Below are positions 1 through 12,700 of a stretch of 64,000 bases of DNA, one piece after another; the first letter of the stretch is position 1, and each line of letters opens with the position of its first letter. The notes below the pieces were generated by a model, which was not told where the DNA came from, did not search any database, and saw only the letters and a list, made by a program, of their open reading frames with translations. The stretch is from the NCBI GenBank assembly GCA_000310025.1, contig FN649740.1, forward strand, positions 1,201,521-1,265,520, read 5' to 3'. The stretch is from Ectocarpus siliculosus. Lineage: Eukaryota; Sar; Phaeophyceae; Ectocarpales; Ectocarpaceae. The position numbers and the translations under genes were made by a program.

Positions 1-559
1 GCTTGTGGCTCGATCCAAGGTACATCTCACTGGATGCCGAAAACTACAAATACATATGGAGTGCTGGTGTGGAATCAAACCATGCGTAAACACACACACA
101 CTCGCCCGTGCGATGTATCGATTTGGTACTCTTTGTTTCTTCTCTCGCCTATCTATGTAGGTCGTTTTGTGCCTTCTCTCTTGCTACGCGCACGTCATCA
201 TCATCAACTTAACGAGTGCTTCCAACGCAAACGTCCCGCGTCCGGTCGTCGGCGAAAAAAAACGTAGCGTGTTCTTCCGAAATTCACGCGGCGTTGAGGT
301 AGTGGCAGCGAAATCGAGAGCAGCAGGCCTTTCTTTTTTGATCGAGAGGCACCTAGCGGGTGCGTTTGGAACCCGTAGAATCCGTACGGAACCCAAGTAA
401 ACTCCGGTCGGGTTCGCATTCTCACCGACACCATGATTTCGAACCAGTTCACGTATGCATATTTGCCGCGTACATCCTGTAGGATAGTCTTTCGAGCCAT
501 CATTTTGCGTTCCCGACCGTGAAACCGCCGGCCATCGCACCGCGCCGTGCCCACGCAGG

Positions 560-719
560 ACGCGCGCATGGTGATCCGAGGGGAGTTTCCGGACGCGCCG
601 CCCGATGATGGTAGCGAGGGAGCAGCGGCAGGGACATCATCAGCGGCAATCTCCGTGGTGCGGTCTACGAAGCGCTCGAGAGCCCTGATATACACCGGCG
701 ACCTCGGCAGGTAGCACAA
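560..719 (-). other. Possible exon of unknown gene
   Basis: The reverse strand is GC-rich here and stays open in a frame reading SPVYIRALERFVDRTTEI and then an Ala/Ser/Pro-rich stretch. It looks like codon-biased exon sequence compared with the AT-richer DNA around it. The open frame runs on to about 204 but the later part is less convincing. I recognise no family and cannot place splice sites with certainty. Confidence 0.22.
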
Positions 720-1200
720 GCAAGTGTCAGCGGTGCACAGTACAGGTGGCCCTGGCCACGCTGGTTTGTGTAGTATGCGGTGCCCCGCGCTCTCATCATC
801 ATCGTTTCCAATTCCCCCGATTGTTTGTGGTCTGTGAATGTCAGTGTCCTTGATCCGAGAGGGCTGAATAGTTCCTAAGAGGTGTGCCAGTGAGAGTTTC
901 CCGCGAAATACCGGTGTGGTTTGTTGTCACGGGGGGGGTATGTGGTAATGGCGAGGAGGAAAACTGTTGAGAAGGTGCGTAACGTGTGTTGGTTTGAGGT
1001 ATAACCGATTGTTCCGTGCCAGCCGCCGGAATATGGAATCAAGAGAGAGTTGTTGTTGTTGTCTTCACATTAGTGCTCAAGTTTGTGGTGATAAGAAACA
1101 TTTGTCATTCTAAATTGTGACGACGGACTCTCTTGTGTCCCGCCTGGTCTGTTCCGAACTTGGAAGCACGGGTTAGAGTTGGAACGGTTTAAGTGCAAAG

Positions 1201-1264
<64 letters not shown>
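1201..1264. repeat. (CAA)n microsatellite
   Basis: About 21 uninterrupted CAA units. It follows non-repetitive sequence ending in GTTTAAGTGCAAAGA and could be the tail of a CAA-tailed repeat like those at 37925 and 54565, although the upstream sequence does not obviously match them. Confidence 0.95.
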
Positions 1265-2521
1265 GAGCAAGAGCAACGACAATTCTGGTGCTCAAGGTAC
1301 AGTTACATTTCGTTGTGCCCGAGGTGTATCTAAGTCTAAGCCTGCTTGGAAGTCTAAGCCTGCTTGGCATGTAACTACCATATCCCGCAAATACAATATC
1401 TCGTGCTTACTCTCAGATCCTGGCAGCAGATAGTGGAAGACACGGTGATGCAGGACTTCCGACGCAACGCGTTCGCAAGGAAGGACTCTATGCCGTATCT
1501 CCAGTACAGTGTGGTACTATCCCTGGGTAAGAGCTTGGCATTTATATCGTGTCGTAATAGTTACTGCAGGGGGACGTTGTGCTGCAGCTTTTGCTTGTCC
1601 GAATTCCTGGAAGTGCGCCGTGCGTGCCTGCAGTGACTTGCCCTCTAGGCTAGCACACCACCCACAAGCAGTGGTCTGATATCATTTTTTTTTTTGCTCT
1701 CATCACTTTTAACGCGAAAGAGCAGTACACGAAAGACAGACGTAACAACGGTAGGTTGTGGTTTCGAGCGGCCGTAGGCGGAAACTTTTGCGTACCACCC
1801 TTTGTTCTTGCAAGTGTCTTCAGTGACAACCCTACCATTTGTATCTAACCAAACAACAAAATGCACTCGCCTAATCCCGGAGGATGGAAGCGATTCCTCC
1901 TACAAGGGCAAAGACAAATTCGCGCGCCACATGATTACAACAGTTTTGCCTTTCTGCGTCGTTTTAGGTCAATCGTAACGTACATTCGTGAGAGTACGTA
2001 TGCATATTACCGGTGACCGATTTGTGGAGGCGACATCTCATAGGGACATACCTCGAAAAACGTTTTGTCGAAGACGACCTCTTCGTCGACTCCAAGGTGA
2101 AAAGTGAAAAGGGGGAACCGTCCTCGACAGACGTCGGGGAGATGTGTGACTCTTTGTCCAAGGCCGTTCCCACACACTAATATTTGACCTATGCGAGGAT
2201 CTCAGGAATTGGTGCACACGAGTTCCTCTGGTTCGTGTAAGGCGCCTGTGACGGTGGGTCCGAGATATCGGGCAAATATGTGACATACACAGCAAACCAC
2301 GACAGCAACAGTTCATAACGGCAATAGAATTTTGCACCAAAGTTGCCCTCGGAGGGCTCTAGACTATGACTTCTTCGGCGTTGTAGTCTAGAAAAGGCTG
2401 CAGCAAATTGCGCCGACACACACACACACACGTTGGAGAATCATCCACCAGGAACGAACACAATCGATTTGCGACTGCCGTTGCTTTCTCTGCTGTTTAC
2501 AATTCCCACCGTATCAGATAT

Positions 2522-2768
2522 GATGGCCGCTACAGGGAACACCGATGGACCGTCGGCGTCCGCTATGGCAGCAGCATCACCAGCGGCGGCAGTACCAACC
2601 GGCGACGCAACCACGGCGAACGGCAGCGGGCGGGATGCTTTAGGGCGGGCTTCAATCGGCAGCACGGCGTCGTCGGGCTTGGAGCAGCGGCGACGCCGAG
2701 GGCGGGAGGGTTCGGCGGGTGGAGGCGGATCGGGAGCGGCCCGCGTCGTGCTTGAACCGATTATTTGA
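2522..2768 (+). other. Possible first exon of unknown gene
   Basis: From the ATG pair at 2521-2526 the frame encodes about 80 residues rich in Ala, Gly, Ser and Thr (begins MMAATGNTDGPSASAM, later EQRRRRGREGSAGGGG) and ends at a stop after VLEPII. GC content rises sharply over the segment. No family is recognisable and no downstream exon was found. A phrase near its end (TTGAACCGATTATTTGAGC) recurs with one change at 2878-2899, so part of this is repetitive. Confidence 0.22.
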
Positions 2769-3970
2769 GCCTCTTGTTTTTTAGTTTTTCAGGGCTCGCC
2801 CACAACAAATACATGGACGTTTTTCTACTCTCTCGATTGGTTGGAGTTTGACGACGTCGTCGAGTGGCCCGTATTGAGCTTGAATCGATTATTTGAGCCC
2901 AGAGGTTGCCGACAAGCAACGCTTCGCGTGGTTGTTGACGTTGGTCCTCTCTCGGTTGGTTGGACCTTGACTAAGAGACAAGTATGCAAGCTGCGGCCAT
3001 GGCGGCAGCAAAGACTCCTCCCTCCCCGGAGCCTCAACAGCAAAGGCCATGACCAAGCAATGCAGAAGGGGCTCAACGAATCGGGGGGCGGGGGCGGGGG
3101 GAGATAAGCCATGTGCCTCGCGCTCGACGAGCCCATGGCCTTAGAGGGCGATGACGGCACACAGTGAGACAGACACCATGCTACAAACACGTCCAACGAT
3201 GACGCCTGAATACACCACGTGCCCGAGAAAACGGCGGCAAGCAACAGCGAGACCCTTTAGCTGTGCGCGCAAGCAGTTGATTGTTGGAAAATTTGCTCCA
3301 GCGACCGCAGAAATGGAAAAACATTTGATTTCCGGGTCCGTGCGATGACACGGCGGTGCCCTTCTCGAAGAAACCCTAACGGACAAGGTTCATGGGCCTA
3401 CCCAATAGTTGTAGAGGAGAGTACTCCACTCACCCCCCCTCGTTTCACTCCTCTGGAACACGACATACTGCTTGTCACCGCTGCGACATGGAACCTAATC
3501 GGTGTTGTGCTCTGCCAGCCTCATATTGCCGCGTCACACTAGCGCGATTTCTCTTGCCGGTGACTCAATACTTGGCGTCAACCGGCTAGCTATTATACCT
3601 CACCCAACCCCCGGTTGCGTTGACAGTGCCTCGGAGAGCTTGCCTACCATCTACAACCCATACATTACCACAAATCGGAAGATATTTGTTTTTGCTGTCG
3701 GCTTTCTAATCATTTTTCTACACCCGATACTGCCGCTAGCTGGGTTTCCCTTATAATACAAAAATCACATCTAGCACTGCTCCTCTTTTGACTAGAACGT
3801 ACAGCGCATGCTCACAAAGTTTTATCAGGAACAACACTGCAACACGAAACACAAAAAGTATCTACCCTGAGTATTTATTTTCTCCGGGAACACGCGATAA
3901 ATCTAGCAATATCTTGAGGGTCATCGTGACATGCGGTGTCTTGAAAGCAAAAAGGCACACGCATCACAAC

Positions 3971-4018
3971 ACCAATTCTTCGTTACGTATCCACACCACC
4001 AATTCTTCGTTACGTATC
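3971..4018. repeat. 27-bp tandem pair
   Basis: The phrase ACCAATTCTTCGTTACGTAT occurs twice with a 27-bp period. No gene association is evident. Confidence 0.85.
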
Positions 4019-4263
4019 TTGCTGCTGTGGCAAACACAATTCGCTAGGGGCTGGTCACGTTCTTATCACCGCGCCCGCATGTGCATTCCACCTTAGCGGC
4101 TTATCCTCCGCAAGCTTACAAATCCTCGGGGGAGAGGCAAAAGCAACCCCCCACTACCAACACCATCGGCAGCAATTGGGTGTTATCCCCCTCGAGACCG
4201 CCACAGATTTGGGGACCGCAGTAACACAACACACTTGGAAAATGAAAAAATAAAATTCTTGCG

Positions 4264-7200
4264 TTACTGCGGTGCCAGCTGACGCTGACATTGGTCCAAC
4301 TCCGTCCTCCCTCTGCCTGGTATTGGTATCAAGGACGGTATGAGGTCTCCGGGCTTTCTTTGCATAACGCCGTTGCTGCAGCAGATCTTCACCACGACCA
4401 GGTCGCAGCAGACGTAGCCCCCGGTGCAGTCAAAGCTCGTCTCGCACGCCAGGGGCCCTTTATAGTCTATCGGCCACATCCCCTTCTTCTTCTTCTTCTT
4501 CTTCTTGTTCCTCGCGAGATTTCTTTCGTCGTTTGTCGTGTCACCACGGCTGCTGGTGTCATCCTTGTCTTGGTCGCTGCCCCCCCTCCCGTCAGGCGGC
4601 GACGACGACGCACCCCCCCCATTCCCCGATTCTGCGGAACCCCCTCCCGCACCCTCCGAGGAAGCCTTCCAAATCATCACCCCCCCGCCGTCGTTGCTGC
4701 CGCTGCTGCTTCTGCTGCTGCTCGCATCGAACCCCACTGCCGCCAGCTCACCCTTTTTTCGTCTCGTGATGCTTGCAGCCCGCACCCCCGCTAAGCCCTG
4801 AAACGCCATCGCCGTCCCGCTCAGGTCCACAGGTATTCTTCTCTCGAAGTTACCCCCACTCCTTCTTCTGCCGCTCCGGTTGAAGTCGTCCATCCCCCCC
4901 CAGACGTCGCCGCTGCTGCTGCTGACGCTTATCATACCCGGGGCCCCCGCCACGCCGCCGCTGCGCCCCTGCGTCACCCAGGAGGGGAGCTGCATCCAGG
5001 CCTGCGCGAACGGAGGCTTGACCGGGGTGCCGTTGACGATGATCGTCTCCACGTCGTGCCGCCGGACCAGGCCCTCCGTGCTGAGGCCGTACACGCTCGT
5101 GCCGTCCAGGTGCACCGGTCTCACCACCATCGGCGTTGCGTCCAGAACCAAGTGCCAGGTTATGCGCACCTACAATCGTGGCGGGGGGGGTTCTGTTATT
5201 GCGTGCCTTGGCCATTGACCACGCGTCCTCGAGGGGACGGAGCATCGTTCCCCACAGGATCGATCACGGATGGCCAATCGTTCCTTCCTACTTTGCCACA
5301 AGTGGCTCCAAAATGTGTTTATGTAGCGTATCTATCCCATCGATATCAATCGGGGGGGGGGGGGAGGGGGGGGTACTCATGTAAACGCATGCCGTAGTCG
5401 TTAGACCATTGACCTTACATCATTACAATGCCGGGAAACCCGTCCAAGGCTACACTTCACAAGGATGGACCAGAAGCTGCTCATCATTCTAGTGTTTGTT
5501 GTCGTGGGAGAGAGGGGGGGGGTACAGAAAGGCGGTACAAGTAGTTCAGGCGCAAAAGCCGTAAACTTGCATGAAACGCCGCGGAAGCCGTGTAGAAGGA
5601 ACTGTGGCAACAGGCCGCAAACGGGGAAAACAAAAACAGGCATGGTACACTAAAACGGGCAACACACAAACTTGCTGCCACGCGTTGTGACGGAGAATCA
5701 ACTCATGCAAAAAGGGTATTGAAAAAAAAAAACTTACACCTTCCGACGGTCGGTGGATTCCTGGGCCCACGTTAATGCTGACAAAATAGCAAAACAAGAA
5801 CACAAAAAACAACACGTGAAAAAAAAAAAAAGTAGATAAAAGTGCACCTGCTGTCTGGACCCGTCGTACGAGAGACGGAAAACCGTCGAGACGTCATGGA
5901 CAAGGGTCTTCCGCACGAAGCGAAACGTCCCGAACATGCGCTTGTACGCCGGCAAACCCGTGAGAACGACGCCCGACTGGTGTGGGGTGTGTCCCCCAAA
6001 GGCATGGGTCAAGGGAGGGAGGGCACGGAAGAGGGTCGGGGGGTCAAGGCACTCTCGGCAGAGAAGCACGGCCTTTCCGTCCAATCACCGGCCTTCTGCG
6101 CGCCACAAGAATATCTCTACCTGTGGAGTACGCTCGCTACTGCTGTACTGCGGCGACGACGCCCTTCGCTACATCCAAAAAACTGTCTGACCCAAATCGT
6201 ACGGGCGAAGGCGGATGAGTAGATTTCAGTAACACGAGTCCAGCGGGACAGGGCTTTCCTTTCGAGGCAACAACGGTCGATTGGAAGAGGGCACGTGCAG
6301 CAGATTTACGGGCTCGATTCATTTAATCAGAGGACAAGGCCGGTTTTCGCAGGAGCGTGATTTCCATCGTTTGAGACAAGAGCTTGGTCTCTGCCATTGT
6401 TTTGAGACAGAGTTTTAGCCTTAAAACCACAATTGCTTGTGGCTCTCCGTAGATTTCCGGGTGTACAGTACAGCCTCGCTCTGACACGTTCCTGGTGCTG
6501 TTGCTCTGCGTCGATTAGGGGTAGCCGGCGTTTCAGTTGGGGTCCGCAGCACAGACGATACCTGAGTCTCGCGCACTTCTTTTTCAGTGCTACTTACGTC
6601 TCCAGGCTAAGGTTCTTCATCCCTTGTGAACTGCAGGAGTTAGGGTGGAACTCGCTACTATAACAGACTGCTGCAGTCGCGAACGTTATGCCTGACCACA
6701 AGGTCATGGAGAACCCAGATATCAGCAATAATAGCGAAGGGATGGCACGCTAAATGTAGACCGCGTTATGGCGGGCATCCCCCTTGGGAGAGAAAAGGCA
6801 CTACAGGCAGGACAATGTCGGGTGGGTTGTACTTTACGTCATACCTTCGAAGTTACAGATAACGGTTCACATGTTCCGATGCTCTGAATGCTGGCTCGGG
6901 CACAAAGCCTCGCATGGATCTTGGACGGATGTCCATGGTACACCGCTGAATGACGAGGAACCGCGGTAAAGCAGAGTTCTGACCGCCTCCTACTACTTGT
7001 AGCAAACACCCACGAACCCCCCCCCTCCTTGCTCTATTCCTGTAGTGCGAGCTGAGTATATAATAGTGCATCCCTGTCCTGGGGCACCCGAAAAACAAGC
7101 GGAGTCCCTGCCCCCCGAACTGCAGGGACTTGCCAAACACGGATAGACTTGGTGTCGTTTCGCGTAACACAAACATGTGTGTGGTTGGTGTGTGGGGCGT

Positions 7201-7783
7201 GGGGGCCTGAGTCACACCACGGCACAATCATGCGAAGGTGTTTGTCGCGAGTAAACGTCCGACAACAGCACACACCTTAGTCCTCCCTGAACCCCAAACC
7301 TTCAGTACAGCAGTCATCAGCAGCAATACCAATGCAAAGCGCGCTCACCGGATCGCGCAGCTGCAAGTCAGGTGTGTAGATCTCGAAGTTCAGCGGCTCG
7401 TCGAGCATGGTGGCGTAGTCTTCTCGGAGGGTGTCGATCACTTTACCCAGATTGGTGTTGAACTCAGTTTGTTCTCTCTTCTCTTTCTCGTTCTTCTCGC
7501 CCTCGTAGATCTCTCCTGCGGGCATCGGAGACCTCGCCACCGAGGGAAAGGCGCCCTGGGATGCCTGGCTCGCAGCACCGCGCGTTCGTCGCATGCTAAA
7601 CTTCAACTGATGGTGATTGACCCTCTGGTTGCAGCAGTTCCTGCTGCTGCTGCTGATGCTGCTGCTGCTGCTGATGCCGGCGTTGACGAAAGCCTGCCGC
7701 GCGGACGACCCAACATCGGCAGGGTAGCAGACCAATTCCACCAGGCAAAGGAGCAGTGTCCCTTTCCTCTTAGAGCAAGCCAT
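4264..7783 (-). CDS. DUF2358-type protein with Cys-rich C-terminal tail
   Basis: Three exons read on the reverse strand: 7783-7349, 5976-5848 and 5169-4264, 489 residues, both introns phase 0. The first ATG (7783) is followed by a basic-hydrophobic stretch (SKRKGTLLLCLVELVCYP) and a RQAFV motif, which looks like a signal plus plastid transit region. Residues about 115-145 read TLREDYATMLDEPLNFEIY and then LQLRDP; exon 2 continues SGVVLTGLPAYKRMFGTFRF; exon 3 starts VRITWHLVLDATPM and contains GTSVYGLSTEGLVRRHDVE. This order is the DUF2358 pattern, probably an NTF2/SnoaL-like fold of unknown function (family assignment from memory). Exon 3 then has a long Ser/Gly-rich linker, a run of nine Lys and a terminal Cys-rich motif, CETSFDC followed by GYVCCDLVVVKICCSNG. 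The role is unknown; a plastid location is inferred. Intron 2 carries LINE-tail fragments beside its acceptor. Confidence 0.85.
5178..5345 (-). mobile_element. Truncated 3' end of the LINE family
   Basis: From a poly-G run at 5179, the sequence through TTGACCACGCGTCCTCGAG and ATGGCCAATCGTTCCTTCC parallels 32595-32765, the 3' end of the large LINE, in the same orientation with scattered differences. It is a 5'-truncated insertion whose poly-C tail (reverse strand) lies about 10 nt before the splice acceptor of exon 3 of the DUF2358-type gene. Confidence 0.8.
5349..5420 (-). mobile_element. Second LINE-tail fragment
   Basis: A second poly-G run (interrupted by one A) is followed by TACTCATGTAAACGCATGCC and TTAGACCATTGACC, matching the LINE 3' end at 32611-32652. 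Beyond about 5416 the match is lost, so this is a very short or diverged copy next to the previous one, inside the same intron. Confidence 0.7.
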
Positions 7784-9712
7784 GGGTACGTGCAACACTG
7801 CTGATCATGTGTCTTGCTTGACCAGTCCGGACATGTAGCAGAGTAGGTCAATCGTCCATACGTCCATACCCCTCACGCCTTTTGCTCCCCGCGGTGCCCC
7901 CTGTAAGATCTGGTACGCTAAAGAGTCATATTCTTTTAGGTCGAGACAGAAGATCGCGCCATCCTCTCACATTCTCTGTCCTCCTGCATCGCACCATCGC
8001 ACATCGTACCCCCAGCCCAACCAAGTGATACATCACACAAGCGCTCTCGACAGCCTGTTGCTCCCGCATGGTCTATACTAATAATAATGTTGTGAAATGT
8101 GGGTTTTGCGACGGCAAGGTTCTTGTACTGCTGTAGTTTCGCCAAATCGTTTTGTTCCCCGGGGAACCCATTTTTGAGTTGTTCGTTCTTCGGTGCCCGT
8201 TTCGTCGCGAATTCGCACGTAATTATTGGCAACAACATGGCACCCGCATGATGTTTGTGCGCATCAAATTCCCTCTCGAGGTTGTGTTGCACACATAAAT
8301 GTATTATATGGTACCATGTCGTAGGTGTGATTCATTGTGGGTTAAAAAAAATAATGCACCCCGGGAGTTGTACATAGCTCGCACAACCCAATGGCAACGT
8401 GGGATTTGACGCCGATCGATGTACCTTGTCAATAGACTACCGTGAGAGGCGGAGATAGATATGGCACCCCCGCTAAACCGACTTTCAATGTTCGTTACTC
8501 CACAACCTAGGGGTTGCAGAAAGAGCCCGATAGGTGGACGGAAAACCCTCGACGAGATGTTGTTTCCAAAACCACCATTTGTGGTGTTGGCACAAAAGCT
8601 TGGTTGGTTGTGGAGAAGGTCGGTCTGTGTAGGGGGTGCCGTCTCTCCGCCTCTTACTAACGGTATTGTTCAACACGATCCCATCATGGGACGTTTTTTA
8701 CACAGACATAATAATCCATGCAGCATGGGCAAAAGACACCCAGCCATACTCATTCACCGGCCTCGTTGCCCCCACGAGTTTTTCTGGTTCCTCCCTCACA
8801 GAGTCCGTCGAACAGGTAATTTAGGCGCACTCACTTCGTGAGCGCCTACAGCTAGGTACTGTTTTAGATCTTCCTTGGCACATGGTGTTCTGACAGCTCG
8901 ATGACAACGGTGAGGTGATGCCGATGTGCATCTCGTCTACATTGGATGAGCATTGCGATACCTTGAAGAACAAACAGCTTCTCTACGAGCGCCGGGCATG
9001 CATGGCGTTGATGCCACAGGAGTTGCTCCCCCCTCTTGACAGAATACGTTTTCTTTTTTGCACCTCGGAAGTCCCGAAAGTTTCATGTACCGACCCCGAA
9101 CAAATCGACGACTATAAAGTACGCCAACCAAGCCAACAGCACGGCAACGCGCCATGAAAACAATCTTAAAAAATCCAATACACACAGCAGACAAGCAGGT
9201 GTGAACATCGAGACCACGAGCAACAAAATTGGTGACATTGGCCTGACGTTGAACATCCCCCGCCGCCGTTCATGGTACATAGTCGCACAGCATGCATGTC
9301 GTAACAACGTCGCTTCCGTCTCCAAGATCAGCGCAACTACGCCCGCCTTCTTCTCTTCGTCGTTGTCTGTCCTCTTCAGCTGCCCAAGGGCGCTGCCAGG
9401 CGATGTGCGCTCTACATCAGAGAAGGTGGCACGCAAGATAGTTTGACCAATCAGGAAAGTACGTGCCACTATTTAGTCCCTTTCTTTTGTTGAGGTTTCA
9501 ACCTCAGACAACAGCACCCCGTGTGCCTGACCCCGCCACGAAATCGGCCACCCGACCAAACACTAACAGGTAGCAAGCACGGCCTGGTACAACTCAACTG
9601 CCACATTATGCAACCTACAATATTTCTCCTCCTCCTGCCACCAAAACAGAATAGAAACATGCCAATCACACGATTTATCCTCCTCCTACCGAACACAACC
9701 GCACGAGCTAAA
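7784..9712. other. Intergenic, upstream of DUF2358 gene
   Basis: No coding family or RNA gene recognised. It must contain the promoter of the DUF2358-type gene and the 3' UTR of the DUF3326 gene, but no TATA box or polyadenylation signal could be assigned with confidence. A small hairpin is listed separately. Confidence 0.6.
8822..8848. repeat. Small inverted repeat
   Basis: TAGGCG, a two-base bulge, then CTCAC, a three-base loop TTC, GTGAG and CGCCTA form an 11-bp bulged stem. No associated gene; could be chance. Confidence 0.5.
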
Positions 9713-12700
9713 TCACGCATCCACCAAAGCACGCAACCTCTCGGAATGCACCTCTTCTACACCGACACTCCTTCCCTCTCCGCCAGGGGCCGCAGCAACA
9801 TCACCCTCCGTTGCTGCCGCCGGCGCTGGCGGCAGTCGGCGGATCGCGGGCACTTCGGGGGTCAAGCAGGTGGGGTTGACCCCCGCCTTGTGGCAAGCCA
9901 ATACGCCGACGGCCTCAAGGTAGGATGAGACCGTCACGCAACGATCCGAGACGCTGCTGCTGCCGAGCAGAGCCCGTGCACCCGCCTTCATCACGGTGGC
10001 GTTGTCCTCCACCGCTATCAACAGCGTCGTCGCCTGCCGGTACATATGACACCACAAAAAACAATGAGTGGGGTGGGGGGGTACCCGAGAGAGAAGGCTT
10101 GTTGTCTTGGCTATTGAAGGGAAAACGCAAAAGACACGTGGCCAGGCACGGGGATGCACACACTCTTCGCAAGTACACAATTTAAGCAATCATGAATCCA
10201 TCAAGAAAAACGGATGCACATAGCTACAGTACATGCAAACCACTTGAGATAATAATCGATGACAAACTTGGACGCGCGCAATAATCGTCAGCTAGACGGG
10301 AAATAACCCGACATAAGTCTGTCATCACAACCACCACCACCGTGACTCGCTACAACACATCGACAACGGCCACAAACCATACATCGCTTGTCTTGCCGCA
10401 CCAACCTCGGGAGTGACCTTACCTGTTCTGCGAGGCTGAGAACCCCGGCTCCCCCGAAGGCAGAGGCCGGAGCGACGACGGCATCGACGGCATCGGCCCA
10501 CAGCGCCTCCCCCGCCCTCGGGTGCTCTCTGCTCGTAATTATGGATGGCGCCCTGCCGTGGTCATGGGGGAAACCATTCCCCGCGTGTGGAGCACGTGTT
10601 AACAACAAGTAGGGGATGTGTGTGTCAAGTGTCGAAGCTCATCGTTTGAAGCAGCATGTAGCCAACGAGTCGCGGGCAGGGCGATGCTCAAAGTGTGCCT
10701 CACCGGGTACCGCATCGTTCTTCATCACTTTCTTAAGCCAGCGCTCAGGGCGTTTCTGCCGGGGTGACAGCTCCAATCCGTGGTCACACAGAATAAGATC
10801 CAATCCGTGGTCACACAGAGTAAGGGTTTCTCTCCCTGAGGGCCGCCTAACCATCCCTCCTACGGCTCTTGCGTTCGATTCTTAACGCGAGAAAGAGTGC
10901 AGCACTCTCTCAGCGTACACACGAACTGTTCCGACACGACAGACAACCAACAGATCGAGACAGCAAAAAAACAATCACCAGCGTGCTCCGGAAGTTCAGA
11001 CAAAAGACCACGAAACTCCCGGACATTACCCCTCCGCCACCCCACGGACAGAAAGCCGTTCTCTCACACCTATGAAGGTTGGAGAGCACGCACGGCAAGA
11101 AGGTGTAACCCAGCTCCTCAGCGCAGGCTCTAGGGCTCACGGATTCGTCAACGTCGATCGGGGGCAGGGCGGGCGCGTGCGCGCAGGGAACCTTAAGCTT
11201 CTGCGAGGCACGAAATTAAGGGGGGGGGGGAGAACAAAGGGTCTTGAGAGCGCTTGACGGGGAGGGAGAGGGGGGGAGAACAAAGGGTCTTGACAGCGCT
11301 TGACAGCCCAGCAAGGATTTATCACAGGAGAACAACCGCTTTCGGCGAATAAGTTTGTTTGCCTACTGCTTCCATAAAACGAATCTAGGCGTCAAAGGCG
11401 GCACCCAATTCCAGCTGTGGGACAGCAACGCTAATCATCCCTACTGGGACGCCTGCTCTCATCAACGAAGACGTGGCCAAAACACCACTGCAGGGCGTGT
11501 TTTCTGGTGCAAGCGTTCCTATCCGCTCGTTTCTGACTTCCTTGAGGAGGCCCATGCAGCACCTCTTGGACCACAGACTACCACGCTCGTGTCGAGCAAA
11601 TGCCACAAGCAAAACAACAACAGCAACAACAAACCAACAGCCGTTCCTCTCATCGACTAGCTCGGCAAGGTACAGCGCTGCAAGCGACTATTTACGTTTA
11701 CATGTCATCACCAGTGTAGACTAGAGGTATGTATGCATGCCATGACGGTCATGACGCCGTCACCCCGAGGGCGAACAGAATAGCATCGACGACGACTGGG
11801 TCCTTTGCAGCCAACTAGTCGCCAAACGCAACGCGAGGCGGCACAAAACTCCAGGAACATGTTCGCAATCGCTCCACCTGACTCATGACGTGCGAGATTA
11901 TGGCCTCCGCGCCGCCGACCGCATCGACGCCCTGCCCCTCCCTAAGGAGAGCAACACGGTTTTATGACGACACGAGTTTATTGCAGCTAAGCTCACATAT
12001 GACGGGTTAACGATAGGACACGACAATGACACGCGGAGAGCAAGCGATACATACCAGAACGGCCGAAAGTAGTGTGCGTACGGATATCATATTTCACTAC
12101 ACTCTTGTGTCTCCCATTCTACCAGATACCTAGGCGGGGTCCGCGACCCAAACTTACCCCGGTTCGATCGGTTGATTGACGTGCACAATCGACCCGGTTC
12201 GATTGGGTGATTAAACTTTTTCTTCTTCACACGGGGTTCTACCTAGACAACCCGTGATACGATGAGCCGCACGACATGGATTCAAAGGCCGACACTACTT
12301 GCAGTATTCCATAAAACATATAAAAATATGGGTCAAAGGAAGGCACGACATGGGTTCAAGGGCCGAGAGTACGCGCAGTATTCCATGAAACATATAACAA
12401 TATGGGTCAAAGGAAGAGGCAGATTTGCAACACAACGGCCGAATCTTGAGCTCGAGGACGTCGCAGCAGGAAGGGCGTATCCATGAAGGCAGAGAGAGGT
12501 AAGTGGACATGGCAGACGCGTAAAAAACAGCGCTTACCGCTACAAGAGCGCCTGAAAACAAGGTGGAGCACGCTGCAAAGGTCCCTTGACGCGGAGAAAC
12601 AAAGGTGTAATCGCTCCTACAGGCACCTGCGTCGCTGGCGAACGGCAACATGGGACAGAGAAGGCCGACAACGTCGCGCCTCTTATAATTCTCCCCGGTC

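Larger units (their letters stand above)
1..4263. other. Left flank, no gene recognised
   Basis: No recognisable protein family or RNA gene was found on either strand. The stretch holds a CAA microsatellite, a 27-bp tandem pair and two GC-rich coding-like segments listed separately. Long open frames at 1070-1430 are only the microsatellite read as poly-Leu, poly-Val or poly-Asn. A gene extending in from the left edge cannot be excluded. Confidence 0.6.
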
